Assembly (NCBI GenBank): GCA_013815325.1
Contig: JACDGM010000039.1
Coordinates: 1-39,881, forward strand
Reading direction: 5' to 3'
Source: Chthoniobacterales bacterium
Lineage (GTDB): Bacteria > Verrucomicrobiota > Verrucomicrobiia > Chthoniobacterales > UBA10450
DNA length: 39,881 nucleotides
Part shown: positions 1-8,607 of the stretch, one piece after another
Layout of the letters: the number at the start of each line of letters is the position of its first letter
Position numbering within the stretch: the first letter of the stretch is position 1
Program-made: the position numbers and the translations under genes
The notes under the pieces: generated by a model
Database searches by the model: none
Told to the model about the DNA's origin: nothing
What the model saw: the letters and a program-made list of their open reading frames with translations, nothing else

Positions 1-2
1 TG

Positions 3-284
3 GTCGAGGCCTTCGCTGCATTCGTTAGGGCGCCGCGCGCCGGCGAAGTTTATAACATCGGCGGAAGCCGCCATTGCAATTGCTCGATGCTCGAAGCAAT
101 CCAGCTCTGCGAGGAAATCAGCGGGCGCAAACTTTCCTGGAGATACGTCGAGGACAACCGCGTCGGCGATCACATCTGGTGGATCAGCGATGTGCGGAAA
201 TTCCGGGAGCATTATCCGGGATGGAATTTCCGCTATGGCCTGCGGGAGATTCTCCAGGAAATCCACGCAGCCGTTCGTCCGTAA
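3..284 (+). CDS. NAD-dependent sugar-nucleotide epimerase, C-terminal part (CDP-paratose 2-epimerase-like)
   Basis: Only the last 93 codons are inside the window; the frame is open from its left edge. The segment contains a YNIGG motif, then a stretch reading [11 protein letters not shown] and [12 protein letters not shown], then a C-terminal YPGW motif. This order (nucleotide-sugar contact loop, GDH..W..SD, YP.W, short C-terminal helix) is typical of CDP-paratose/CDP-tyvelose 2-epimerases and related extended short-chain dehydrogenases, which change the stereochemistry of CDP- or other NDP-sugars for lipopolysaccharide or glycan synthesis in the cytosol. The catalytic YxxxK and the Rossmann glycine motif lie upstream of the window, so the exact substrate cannot be judged. 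A TCGTTAGG core motif lies inside the coding sequence at 22. Confident as to family, less so as to substrate. Confidence 0.75.
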   Translation, partial: VEAFAAFVRAPRAGEVYNIGGSRHCNCSMLEAIQLCEEISGRKLSWRYVEDNRVGDHIWWISDVRKFREHYPGWNFRYGLREILQEIHAAVRP

Positions 285-296
285 CACAGCCTCATG

Positions 297-366
297 GCTG
301 TCATGTCGGGCAGGCATCCCGCCTGCAGACTGGAAGCCCGCTCGACCTGACAGGCTGGAAGCCCGT
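297..366. repeat. Small intergenic repeat with hairpin and 11-bp direct repeat
   Basis: Between two convergent genes. GCAGGC (310-315) and GCCTGC (321-326) form a 6-bp hairpin with a 5-base loop, and CTGGAAGCCCG occurs twice (330-340 and 355-365). It could be a dispersed REP-like element or a remnant; only one copy is in the window, so this is tentative. Confidence 0.35.
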
Positions 367-370
367 GTTA

Positions 371-799
371 CTAATACTGCTCGCCTTCGTCGGAGATCGT
401 CGGCGCGATCCGGTCTGGGATCGCCCAGACGTGCACCATCACCGCGATCCAATAGATCGGGAGGAGAAAGAATCCAAAGCCGGCGGTGCCGGTCGCGATC
501 AAGAGCGCGAGCCCAACGGCCATCGGGGTGCCGACGAAAATGAGGAGCATGCCGATCAAGCGATAGCCTTTATAAATATGGCCGAGGCCGGGCAGGATGC
601 TCAGCATCACCGCCACCATGTCGCTCGCCCTGCCTTCGGCCGTATCGAGGAGGCCGCTGGCCTCGTTAGGAGGAACGGTAAATGGTTCAGCCCGGGATTC
701 CGCGGCGGCCGGTGCATCTGTGTATTCCACGCAAAACTCCTTTTCGTTGAGACTCACTGTGACTGAGCCCACGATGTCTGGCGGCGGAGAACTCGTCAA
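371..799 (-). CDS. Small membrane protein, TM2-like, unknown function
   Basis: A 142-residue product. The first ~60 residues are polar and rich in Ala, Glu and Pro. From about residue 62 there are hydrophobic segments, including a PGLGHIYKGYRLIG motif followed by about 25 apolar residues, then a second segment FGFFLLPIYWIAVMVHVWAI. A Pro-Gly-hydrophobic-His/Phe-x-Lys/Gly turn in front of a hairpin of two helices is the signature of TM2-type small membrane proteins. It is therefore probably an inner-membrane protein with a cytosolic N-terminal tail. The start at 799 is an ATG; the divergent Nif3 gene begins 53 bases away, so the two may share a promoter region. No enzymatic role can be inferred. 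Confidence 0.6.
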   Translation of the reverse strand: MTSSPPPDIVGSVTVSLNEKEFCVEYTDAPAAAESRAEPFTVPPNEASGLLDTAEGRASDMVAVMLSILPGLGHIYKGYRLIGMLLIFVGTPMAVGLALLIATGTAGFGFFLLPIYWIAVMVHVWAIPDRIAPTISDEGEQY

Positions 800-852
800 G
801 ACGTGCTGCCGAAGGCGCGTGCAACTTTGCTGGTTTCTCGCCAGAATGCGGG

Positions 853-1608
853 ATGCCTGAACTCGCCGAGATCGTTCGTTACGCCGATGAATTTCTTCGC
901 CTAACGGAAATCGAAGACTACTCGAATGCCCTGAATGGGCTGCAGATCGAGAACAACGGCAGCGTCACGAGAATCGGTGCGGCGGTGGATGCCTCAAGGG
1001 CGACCTTTCAGATGGCGGTCGATCGCGAGATCGATCTGCTCGTCGTGCATCACGGTTTTTTCTGGCCGGGACTGCGGCCGCTCACGGGCGCGCATTTTCG
1101 CGCGTTGCAGGTCGGCACGAGTCGCAATCTCGCGCTCTACAGCGCGCATCTGCCGCTCGATCTTCACCCGACAATTGGCAATAACGCGCTCCTCGCCGCA
1201 ACGCTCGGCCTGGAGAAGACAGAACCGTTTCTCGAGATGAAAGGGCAGCCAATCGGGCTGAAAGCCGAAGCGGCTCTGCGCCGCGACGAACTGCTCGCGA
1301 AACTTGAGGGTTCGTTAGGCGGACCGGTCCGTTGCATTGGCGCTGGGCCGATGGAGACGAAGTACATCGGCATCGTCACGGGCGGCGGGGGCGGGGAGAT
1401 CTACGCAGCCGCGCGCGCAGGGGTGGATACCTACATCACCGGCGAAGCGCCGCACTGGGTGGCGGTCGCGGCCGAAGAACTGGGCACTAATCTTTTCCTC
1501 GGCGGCCATTACGCAACCGAGACGTTCGGCGTCAAAGCACTCGCGGCTGAGCTCTCCGAGAAGTTCGCGGTGCCATGGGAATTTCTCGATCACCCGACGG
1601 GTTTGTAA
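853..1608 (+). CDS. Nif3-like dinuclear metal centre protein
   Basis: The 251-residue product has the length and motifs of the Nif3/YbgI (DUF34) family. Visible metal ligands are the HH pair in LLVVHHGFFW (residues 63-72), the Asp in SAHLPLDLHPTIGNN (about residue 103), and the C-terminal GGHYATETFG with His219 and Glu223. Family members form toroidal hexamers carrying a two-metal site; the YbgI/YqfO group is sometimes annotated as GTP cyclohydrolase I type 2, but the cellular role is unsettled. The start at 853 is the ATG that gives the conserved N-terminus; no clear Shine-Dalgarno site is present. Two copies of the TCGTTAGG motif lie inside the gene (899, 1312), in opposite orientations. 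Confidence 0.92.
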   Translation: MPELAEIVRYADEFLRLTEIEDYSNALNGLQIENNGSVTRIGAAVDASRATFQMAVDREIDLLVVHHGFFWPGLRPLTGAHFRALQVGTSRNLALYSAHLPLDLHPTIGNNALLAATLGLEKTEPFLEMKGQPIGLKAEAALRRDELLAKLEGSLGGPVRCIGAGPMETKYIGIVTGGGGGEIYAAARAGVDTYITGEAPHWVAVAAEELGTNLFLGGHYATETFGVKALAAELSEKFAVPWEFLDHPTGL

Positions 1609-1784
1609 AGAACTGTCGGCAGGCCAGGCAACTGCTGTGACCTCTCTTCTTGTTCTGTTTCTTCTTTGCTGGTGCATTTCAGCGCGCGTCTCGCCGCGCT
1701 CGAGCGAGAGCCCGAAAAGGCGGCGCAGCCTATCGATTTCCGGAGGGAGCGGCTTCCGCAGGTCCTGGTAATCTGAACACCGCG

Positions 1785-3533
1785 CTACACTTTCCGCCCG
1801 AATTTCTTTTCCAGCTCGCCTAACGAAATCTGGATCATGGTCGGCCGGCCGTGTGGGCAGCAGTAGGGCAGCTCGCACTCGAGCAGGTCGCGGATCAGCT
1901 TCTCCACCTCTTGCTGGCGCAGCGGATCGTTCGCTTTGATCGCGTGGCGGCAGACGGTTTTCGCGATCATGTCTTCGCCGAGGCGGAGCGGCGACGTGCT
2001 CCGGCTGGCGGACTTTAAGCTGTCGATCACGTCCTGGAGCAGGCGCGCGGGATCTGCCCCGCTCAGAAATGGCGGCAAACTCTCCAGCTTGAAGGTGTGC
2101 CGCCCGAATTCCTCCACGCCCAGGCCCATTTTTTGCAGGATGGGGAGATTGCGCTCGAGCCATTCCGCGTCGCGCGGCGGCAAGGAGACGACCTGCGGCA
2201 GAAGGAGGCGTTGCGAGGGAACGCCTTGCTCCTCCATACGCCGGCGCAGTTCCTCGAAAAGGATGCGCTCATGGGCGGCGTGCTGATCGACGAGGACAAG
2301 GCCCTCGGCATTTTCCATTAGAACGTAGAGCTTGTTGAGCACGCCCAGGATCTGAAAACGATGCGCCGGCACGGCCGGGCGGGCCTCGTTAGGGGGAAAG
2401 CGATGGTCGCGCAGCGCCGGCTCCGCCGGTTCGATCGCAAAGGCCGGCTGCGGATCGAGGGCCGCCGGCAACGGCTCTTCCGGCCTAACGAATGGCGGAT
2501 CGGTCGGCGGCGGACCGCGAAATTGCTCCTGCCAGGTGCTGCGATCGCTCTCCAGCGTGCGCCGAATCGCCGCCACCACGGCTTCGCGCACAGCCGCGGG
2601 ATCGCGGAAGCGCACTTCCCGCTTCGCCGGGTGCACATTCACATCCACCTCCGCGGGGTCGATCTCGAGGAACAGGAACGTGACCGGGAACTGCCCTTTC
2701 ATGAGCGCGGTGTGATAGCCCTCTTTTAAAGCCGCGTCGATCACCGGGCTCCCTATTGCGCGGCCATTGACGAAGATGAATTGCTGCGCCCGCGTCCCCC
2801 GGCTCACCCCAGCCTGGCCAATGAAACCGCGCAGCTGGATTTTTGCGCGCGCCGCGGGCTCGATCTCGAGCAGGCGCGCGAGCAGCTCGCTGCCTAACAA
2901 GTCGCGGATGCGTTCGCGCAAGCTTTTCGTGGCGGGCAATTGGAAGACGACCCGCTCGTCGCGCAAAAAGGAAAAGGCGATCGCGGGATGCCCGATCGCC
3001 TGAAGATTGAGCTGGTGCTCGATGTTGCGTGTCTCCGTATTTTCCGAGCGCAAAAATTTCCGGCGGGCCGGCAGATTGTAGAAAAGCGAACGCACCTCGA
3101 TCTGCGTGCCGGGGGCTTCACCGCCGTTGCGCGCGGTCTCGAGCTTTCCTCCGGCGACAATCACTTCGGTGCCCGCGACCGCCTCTTTTTCCCGGGTCGT
3201 TAGGCGAAAACGCGCGACGCTCGCGATGCTGGGGAGCGCCTCGCCGCGGAAGCCGAGGGTCGCGACGGTCGCGAGATCGGCCGCCGTGCGAATCTTGCTC
3301 GTGGCGTGTCGCTCCAGGCAGAGGAGCGCGTCGTCGCGATCCATCCCGATGCCGTCATCGGTCACGCGGATGAGCGAAATGCCGCCGCGCCGGATCATGA
3401 TTTCGATTGATTGGGACTGCGCGTCGATGCTGTTCTCGATCAGTTCCTTTACGACCGAGGCGGGCCGTTCGATCACTTCGCCCGCGGCCACCTGACTGGC
3501 GAGAGTATCGGAAAGGAGGCGAACGCGGCTCAT
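1785..3533 (-). CDS. mutL: DNA mismatch repair protein MutL (endonuclease type)
   Basis: The 582-residue product is a full-length MutL. The N-terminal GHKL ATPase shows KELIENSIDA (29-38), DGIGM (60-64) and GFRGEAL (94-100), followed by the DVNVHPAK region near residue 300. The C-terminal domain carries the endonuclease motif DQHAAHERILFEE (416-428, matching DQHA-x2-E-x4-E), the CRHAIKAND motif (528-536) and CPHGRP (559-564). MutL couples mismatch recognition by MutS to strand incision; the DQHA motif means this MutL nicks DNA itself, as in bacteria without MutH. Residues about 325-390 form a variable proline-rich linker. The gene stands alone on the minus strand. Copies of the TCGTTAGG motif at 1818, 2386, 2483 and 3197 all fall inside it and are translated in different frames (SLG, PNE, LTN or related). 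Confidence 0.97.
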   Translation of the reverse strand: MSRVRLLSDTLASQVAAGEVIERPASVVKELIENSIDAQSQSIEIMIRRGGISLIRVTDDGIGMDRDDALLCLERHATSKIRTAADLATVATLGFRGEALPSIASVARFRLTTREKEAVAGTEVIVAGGKLETARNGGEAPGTQIEVRSLFYNLPARRKFLRSENTETRNIEHQLNLQAIGHPAIAFSFLRDERVVFQLPATKSLRERIRDLLGSELLARLLEIEPAARAKIQLRGFIGQAGVSRGTRAQQFIFVNGRAIGSPVIDAALKEGYHTALMKGQFPVTFLFLEIDPAEVDVNVHPAKREVRFRDPAAVREAVVAAIRRTLESDRSTWQEQFRGPPPTDPPFVRPEEPLPAALDPQPAFAIEPAEPALRDHRFPPNEARPAVPAHRFQILGVLNKLYVLMENAEGLVLVDQHAAHERILFEELRRRMEEQGVPSQRLLLPQVVSLPPRDAEWLERNLPILQKMGLGVEEFGRHTFKLESLPPFLSGADPARLLQDVIDSLKSASRSTSPLRLGEDMIAKTVCRHAIKANDPLRQQEVEKLIRDLLECELPYCCPHGRPTMIQISLGELEKKFGRKV

Positions 3534-3650
3534 CTGAGGAGAAGATTTTAGGCGCTAAGTCGGAAAGAATCGACTCGCGAAATGGCGCCGCGTTCCGCTC
3601 TATTCAACGAATTGTTCACGAATGAATTGCGCAGGGCGTTCCCGCGTCCG

Positions 3651-3914
3651 ATGAAAGCTACTATGAAAAAATCACTTATTCTTCTGATCGGCGTCGCTCT
3701 AAGCGGTGGCGCTTGCACCTCCTACGTTGCCGGCCCTCCCGGTCCCGGTTACTCCGGACCCTCTGTTGGCGTTGTGGTGGAGGATCGCCCTTACTACACG
3801 CATGGCGGGGGCTACTATTTGCGCGGATCGCGCTACGTATGGGTCGGCGGCCACTACGTGAACCGTCGCGGAGGCCGCGTTTGGATTCATGGCCGCTACG
3901 TGGCCCGCTATTAG
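3651..3914 (+). CDS. Secreted WXXGXW-repeat (YXWV-type) protein, possible lipoprotein
   Basis: The product is about 87 residues from the ATG at 3651 (MKATMKKS); a second ATG at 3663 gives an 83-residue protein and is equally possible. It begins with a signal-peptide-like segment, KKSLILLIGVALSGGAC, whose Cys could be a weak lipobox. The mature part is rich in Gly, Tyr and Arg and has two copies of a YVWVGGHYV / RVWIHGRYV repeat, the hallmark of WXXGXW-repeat envelope proteins of unknown function. Its TAG stop overlaps the stop codon of the convergent monooxygenase gene by 3 bases. Likely located in the periplasm or attached to a membrane. Confidence 0.7.
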   Translation: MKATMKKSLILLIGVALSGGACTSYVAGPPGPGYSGPSVGVVVEDRPYYTHGGGYYLRGSRYVWVGGHYVNRRGGRVWIHGRYVARY

Positions 3915-5521
3915 GCGACGACGAAAGTGCGGGCGAGATACTCCCGCAACGGGATCGGATCGAAGCCGTCGCTCCGATAGCCGATGTAGCCATCCGGCCT
4001 AACGAGGACGCTTCCGCCACTCGTTAGGCCGTAGGCTGCATGGGCGAGTCCGCTAAGATCGCGCAGTTCCGCCGGCAGGTTGCTGCGACCGCGGGTGATA
4101 CGATAACTATCGACCGTGTTTTCGGGTAAACCCTGGAGCGCACTTCCGATCTGTTCGGAGGTCGCGGCGGCAGCGGCGGTTCCGAGGAAGATGAGCAGGA
4201 CGTGCCTGGGCGCGCGGAAGAGTTCGAAGAGCCGGCGCGCCTGACTGCTCTCATCGCGGAGGTCGGCATCCGGGGCGCGATCGCCCGCTTTGAGTTTCCC
4301 GACGCCGTGGTTTTCAACGATCGGACTCTTGCGATAATTCACGGCCAGCTCGGCCAGCCGGTCCGCTATTTTGTTGCCGACAAAATCAATCCCGCTCACC
4401 CGCGGGAGAAGAAAATCGCGCACGTTTTGGGCGAGCGAATTGCGCATCGTCGCCATGCGCGTGATGCGATCGGTCAGGTTGAGCACTTCGCTCGCGACCG
4501 GTTCGCGCTCCGCGTGATAACTGGCGAGCAACTGCGTGGGAGCGGCGCCCCCAACGACCAGCGCAAGCTTCCAGGCGAGATTGAACGCGTCCTGCATCCC
4601 GGTGTTCATGCCCTGTCCGCCAGCCGGGCTGTGGATGTGCGCGGAGTCGCCGGCGAGAAAGACGCGCAGCTGGCGGAATTCCCGGACCTTGCGATGGGAA
4701 ATGTGAAAGCGAGACAGCCAGACCGGATCGCTCGCCCGGTAGCCCGAGGGTGCGCGTCGCTCAAGCAATCTTTGCACCTCCTCGAATGTGACCTCGGGTA
4801 ACGTCTGCTCGCGCGATTGCGGCGGAATGTTGGCGACGATGCGCCAGCGATTTTCCTTGAAGGGAAAGAGACCGAGAAGGCCATCCGCTCCGAGGAAAAG
4901 ATGAATACGATCGCGCACAAGCGACGATGCCAGCTGCACATCGGCGAGGATGAAACTCTCATCATACTGCGCGCCTGTGAAATCCATCCCGAGCGCGTGG
5001 CGAGTGGTGCTATGAGCGCCGTCGCAAGCGATCAGCCACGGCGTCTCGACAATTTCTTCGCGCCCGTCGCTGTGGCGCAGGACCGCTCGCACCGCGTCGC
5101 TGTTTTGCATGAGAGCGGTCAGTTCCACGCCGCGCTCTATCGCGATTCCGTGGCGGGTGAGGTGTTCGCTCAGGAGTCGTTCCGTTTCCGATTGCGGCAA
5201 GGCGAGCGCGAAAGGAAAGGGACTGGCGACAGAGTTGAAATCGACCTGCCCAATCTGTTCCGCACCGTGGTGCAGGGACAGCCCATGCAGCGGAAGCCCG
5301 CCATCGAGGAAGGGTTCGACCACTCCCATCGTTTCTAGGATTTCGAGGGTGCGCGGAAAAATGGCCAGAGCCCTCGAAGTCTGCGACGGCTCCGGCGCCC
5401 GATCGATGATCCGGCAGCGCGCCCCGTGACGCGCGAGCTCGCAGGCCATCGTTAGGCCAACTGGCCCGGCGCCGATCACGAGCACGGGCGCGGCGTCGTT
5501 AGGCGAATTTAAAGCTTCCAC
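3911..5521 (-). CDS. FAD-dependent aromatic hydroxylase-type monooxygenase
   Basis: From a GTG at 5521 the product has 536 residues; this start puts the FAD-binding fold at the very N-terminus (VLVIGAGPVG, Gly residues 17-22), while a longer open frame upstream overlaps the polymerase gene and has no family resemblance. The second FAD/NAD motif (ACDGAHSTTRHALG) and the ribose-binding motif GDSAHIHSPAGGQGMN are both present, as in the PheA/TfdB/UbiH class A flavoprotein monooxygenases. The last ~140 residues (from GDRAPDADL) match the thioredoxin-like C-terminal domain of phenol and pentachlorophenol hydroxylases. It would hydroxylate an aromatic or polyketide-like substrate with NAD(P)H and oxygen; the substrate is unknown. 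It overlaps the 3' end of the upstream polymerase gene by 13 bases, which suggests co-transcription. Confidence 0.88.
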   Translation of the reverse strand: MEALNSPNDAAPVLVIGAGPVGLTMACELARHGARCRIIDRAPEPSQTSRALAIFPRTLEILETMGVVEPFLDGGLPLHGLSLHHGAEQIGQVDFNSVASPFPFALALPQSETERLLSEHLTRHGIAIERGVELTALMQNSDAVRAVLRHSDGREEIVETPWLIACDGAHSTTRHALGMDFTGAQYDESFILADVQLASSLVRDRIHLFLGADGLLGLFPFKENRWRIVANIPPQSREQTLPEVTFEEVQRLLERRAPSGYRASDPVWLSRFHISHRKVREFRQLRVFLAGDSAHIHSPAGGQGMNTGMQDAFNLAWKLALVVGGAAPTQLLASYHAEREPVASEVLNLTDRITRMATMRNSLAQNVRDFLLPRVSGIDFVGNKIADRLAELAVNYRKSPIVENHGVGKLKAGDRAPDADLRDESSQARRLFELFRAPRHVLLIFLGTAAAAATSEQIGSALQGLPENTVDSYRITRGRSNLPAELRDLSGLAHAAYGLTSGGSVLVRPDGYIGYRSDGFDPIPLREYLARTFVVA

Positions 5522-6426
5522 GTTTTTGGCGCCTTTTGTTTCAGCGTTTCCACCTGCGCGAAAAGATCGCCCATTTTTTTCACGCGCGCGAGAGTTTGCT
5601 CGCAACGGAAGGTGAGCATCCCGGCGTCCTGCTTTTTCGCCGCTTCCGCCACCTCTTCCCAAGTCACGGGCGTGGAGGCGGTCGGCTGCTCCTTCGCGCG
5701 CAATGAATAAACGTTCACGGTCGTCTTATGCTCATCATTCTGGCTCCAATCGACGAAGATTTTCCCCTGGCGCAGCGCTTTCGCCATTTTCGAAACGACC
5801 AGCTTCGGATGTTCGCGCTCGAGATGCTGGGCGATCGCGTTGGAGAGCGCCTTGGTCTGATCGTAAGTCACCGGAGTGTTCAGCGGGACGTAAACCTGCA
5901 GGCCTTTCGAGCCCGAAGTCTTGGCCCAGCTTTGCAGCTTGAGGCTCTCGAGAATGTCGCGCAGCCACAACCCGACTTCGCAGCACTGCACGATATCCGC
6001 AGGCGCCCCGGGATCGAGGTCGAACACCATCATGCTCGGGCGCGCCACGTCCGTTTTGCGTGAGAGCGAAGTGTGCAGCTCGATGTCGGCGAGGTTGGCG
6101 GCCCAGACGAGCGTGGGCAAATCCTGCGCCAGACAATATTGCATGTCGCGCTGATTGCCTTCGCTCCAGACCTTCGCCGTTTTTACCCAATCCGGGCGAT
6201 GGCTCGGGCAATTTTTTTCGTAGAAGAACGGAGCCTCGACGCCATTCGGATAACGCTTCAGGGTGAGCGGCCGGTTCCGCAAATGGGGGAGGAGGACGGG
6301 CGCGATTTGGATGTAATAATTGATCAGCTCGCCCTTCGTAAAGCCGGCCTTTGGATAAAGGACCTTGTCGAGATTCGAGACCGCGAGTTTGCGCCCTTCG
6401 ACAACCAGCTCGGTTTTTTTGCTCAT
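5509..6426 (-). CDS. Stand-alone LigD-type polymerase domain (archaeo-eukaryotic primase fold)
   Basis: The 305-residue product equals the polymerase domain of bacterial LigD. Metal-binding aspartates are in MMVFDLDPG (Asp136 and Asp138) and FVDWSQN (Asp226); SGSKGLQVYVPL (171-182) and the HTSLSR motif (118-123) are also typical. In non-homologous end joining this domain adds ribo- or deoxynucleotides at broken ends and works with Ku and an ATP-dependent ligase. Here no ligase or phosphoesterase domain is fused and neither Ku nor ligase is encoded in the window, so it is a separate polymerase subunit like those of some actinobacteria. The start at 6426 is an ATG giving MSKKTELVVEGRKL. It is the third gene of a minus-strand run thrB-lpxK-pol-monooxygenase. 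Confidence 0.93.
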   Translation of the reverse strand: MSKKTELVVEGRKLAVSNLDKVLYPKAGFTKGELINYYIQIAPVLLPHLRNRPLTLKRYPNGVEAPFFYEKNCPSHRPDWVKTAKVWSEGNQRDMQYCLAQDLPTLVWAANLADIELHTSLSRKTDVARPSMMVFDLDPGAPADIVQCCEVGLWLRDILESLKLQSWAKTSGSKGLQVYVPLNTPVTYDQTKALSNAIAQHLEREHPKLVVSKMAKALRQGKIFVDWSQNDEHKTTVNVYSLRAKEQPTASTPVTWEEVAEAAKKQDAGMLTFRCEQTLARVKKMGDLFAQVETLKQKAPKTWKL

Positions 6427-6465
6427 GGTGTACAGGTCATATAAATCATATAGGCGCCGTAGGAC

Positions 6466-7656
6466 CTATGAGAAAAACCGCTCAGGCGAGAGCATCGGCT
6501 GCGGCTGGCAGATGCGCGCGACGCAGTGCTCCCAGGTTTCGTGGCCGCTGAGGATGAGAATCTCGACCCGGAGAAAATAGATGGGCACTTCCGGTTTCGT
6601 TAGGCGCGGGAAACGGACGGCGTCCTTTTCCGTCGTCACGATCATGTCGAGATCGCGCCGGATGCAGCGGTTGATGAAGCTCTGCAGCTCCGCTTCGCTG
6701 TAGCGATGGTGATCGGTAAAATGCTTTGCCAGCTCGATCTTCGCGCCCAGCTCGCGCAAGCCATGCTCGAAGCTTTCCGGCGCGGCGATCCCGCAAAGGG
6801 AGCCGATGTAGGTATTCGTTAGGCGAGCGAGCGGCAGTTGCTCGCCGGTGTAAACGTCCTGCAGATAAAGTGGTTGATGCGCGCACTCAATGATTTCGGC
6901 GGTACGGTTGTAGCGCCGGATGCGCGCGATCAGCTCGTCGTTAGGCTGGCCCGTGCCTTTAGTGATGAAGATGTAGCTGGCGCGCCGCAGATTGGGAGGT
7001 GGCTCGCGCAAGGTGCCGCGGGGAAGCAGGAACTCATTCCCAAACGGCGCCTGCCGATCGATCAGGACGATATCGAGCCGATGTTTCAGGTGCAGATATT
7101 GCAGGCCGTCGTCGAGCAGGAGGGTGTCGGCTTTCATCTCGCGGATGGCGTAGAGCCCGCTCTTCACCCGATCCTTGTCGACGAGGACGATGACGTCCTT
7201 GAGATTGTTCGCGAGCATGTAGGGCTCATCACCGGCGGTGAGCGAATCGAGCAGGAGCGACTGCCCGTCGGAAACGATGCGCGGCGGGTCAGGTTCTTTC
7301 CCGCGGAGCCGGTCGAGCCAGCTGCGCTTGGTCGGTTTGGCGACACTCTTGTAGCCGCGGCTCAGAATGGCGACGCGGCGCCCGCCCGCTTGCAAGGCGC
7401 GCGCAAATTTTTCCACGACCGGCGTCTTCCCGGTGCCGCCGACGGTGAGATTGCCGATGCTGATGACGAGGCAGCCGAGCGCACGCTCGCGGAAGATGCG
7501 TTTGCGATAAAGATAGAGCCGTAACTGAACGAGGCGGGCGTAGACTAACGACAGCAAATAGAGGAAGCCGCGGAGGAGGGCCGCGCGCGCGCCGTGCCGC
7601 CGCCCCAGGATGACGTCGATGGCGAATTGCTCGAGGTTTTCAAGCCAGCGGCGCAT
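6466..7656 (-). CDS. lpxK: Tetraacyldisaccharide 4'-kinase LpxK
   Basis: The product is 396 residues from the ATG at 7656 (MRRWLENLEQF). A longer reading frame runs into the upstream gene but lacks family resemblance. LpxK phosphorylates the 4' position of the lipid A disaccharide on the cytosolic face of the inner membrane. Visible motifs are an N-terminal hydrophobic segment (residues 25-48), the Walker A loop SIGNLTVGGTGKTP (P-loop at 73-79), and LLLDDGLQYLHLKHRLDIVL with the DDG/Q signature. Its start overlaps the end of thrB by 17 bases, so the two are probably translated from one transcript. The gene implies an outer membrane with lipid A. Confidence 0.95.
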   Translation of the reverse strand: MRRWLENLEQFAIDVILGRRHGARAALLRGFLYLLSLVYARLVQLRLYLYRKRIFRERALGCLVISIGNLTVGGTGKTPVVEKFARALQAGGRRVAILSRGYKSVAKPTKRSWLDRLRGKEPDPPRIVSDGQSLLLDSLTAGDEPYMLANNLKDVIVLVDKDRVKSGLYAIREMKADTLLLDDGLQYLHLKHRLDIVLIDRQAPFGNEFLLPRGTLREPPPNLRRASYIFITKGTGQPNDELIARIRRYNRTAEIIECAHQPLYLQDVYTGEQLPLARLTNTYIGSLCGIAAPESFEHGLRELGAKIELAKHFTDHHRYSEAELQSFINRCIRRDLDMIVTTEKDAVRFPRLTKPEVPIYFLRVEILILSGHETWEHCVARICQPQPMLSPERFFS

Positions 7657-8515
7657 CGGGAACCAGAATGGAAACGGCGAGGCGCACGCCTTCATTATCG
7701 GCGGTGGTGATCCGCGTCTCGGCCTCGGGCAAACCGGAAGCACTCTGCATCGCTTCGGCGACTTTTTGCGCGGAGCGTAGCGTGAGGCAGATGATCGTGG
7801 AACCGGAGCCGCTGAGATATCCACCCAAGGCGCCGGCATTTTCTGCCGCCGCGACCACGCCGTCGAGAAACGGAACGAACTTTCCCCGGAAAGGCTGGTG
7901 CAAATGGTCGACCAGAGTACCGCGAAGATTTTCGTAGTCGCCGCTCGCCATCGCGGCCGTGATCGCGCAGGCGTTGGCGCACGATTCGACCGCGCGCAAG
8001 CGGTTAATCTCGTTAGGCAAGACCTGGCGCGCCGCCCTCGTCTGCACCTCGAAGTCTGGAATCAGAAGGACAAAACGGAGCCGCGGATCGACCGCGAATT
8101 TCTGCTGCCGATTGCCGCGCGCGACGACGAAGCCGCCGAACTCCGCCGGCGCCGCATTATCTGGATGACCTTCGAGGTCGGCGCAGAGGCCGAAGATTTG
8201 GGCCCGTTTCAGCGGGCGGCCGAGGAGCGCGTTGAGCGCGTGCAGCACTCCAAGCCGCACCGTCACGCTACTGCCGAGCCCGCGCGCGCGCGGCACTTCC
8301 CCCTCGACCGTGCAGCGAAATGGAAACGGCTCGCGCTTCACGGTCGCGAAAAATTTTCGCGCTGCCTGTTGTGCCATCGGGACGGTGTCGGTCTCGTCCG
8401 TCTGCGCGACGGTGACGTAGTTGTAGATTTTCAAAGCCACACCGAGGCAATCGAAGCCGGGGCCGAGATTCGAAGTGGTGGCGGGCACACGCACTGTGAT
8501 CCGTTGCTTATTCAA
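7640..8515 (-). CDS. thrB: Homoserine kinase (GHMP family)
   Basis: A 291-residue GHMP kinase. The N-terminus has RVPATTSNLGPGFDCLGVAL, which is characteristic of ThrB; the ATP-binding motif is RARGLGSSVTVRLG (GLGSS at 79-83), and the C-terminal motif 3 is ALGGYLSGSGSTIICL. It phosphorylates homoserine in threonine synthesis. The ATG at 8515 gives the conserved start. The rRNA methyltransferase gene diverges from it with about 90 bases between, which must hold promoters for both directions. One TCGTTAGGC copy lies inside (8010). Confidence 0.95.
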   Translation of the reverse strand: MNKQRITVRVPATTSNLGPGFDCLGVALKIYNYVTVAQTDETDTVPMAQQAARKFFATVKREPFPFRCTVEGEVPRARGLGSSVTVRLGVLHALNALLGRPLKRAQIFGLCADLEGHPDNAAPAEFGGFVVARGNRQQKFAVDPRLRFVLLIPDFEVQTRAARQVLPNEINRLRAVESCANACAITAAMASGDYENLRGTLVDHLHQPFRGKFVPFLDGVVAAAENAGALGGYLSGSGSTIICLTLRSAQKVAEAMQSASGLPEAETRITTADNEGVRLAVSILVPDAPLA

Positions 8516-8607
8516 AGATATTCACCCCAACCCCAGCTCGGACGCCCGATGACCGAAGTGAAAGTAACGCGCGCATCCCGTGCGGCAAGGTGACTGCGCG
8601 AGGGCAA

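Noticed and set aside
1315..2163. Long minus-strand open frame (282 codons) over the end of Nif3 and the end of mutL
   Set aside because: It overlaps two well-supported genes in other frames and is rich in Arg, Ala and Pro, as expected for a shadow frame in GC-rich DNA.
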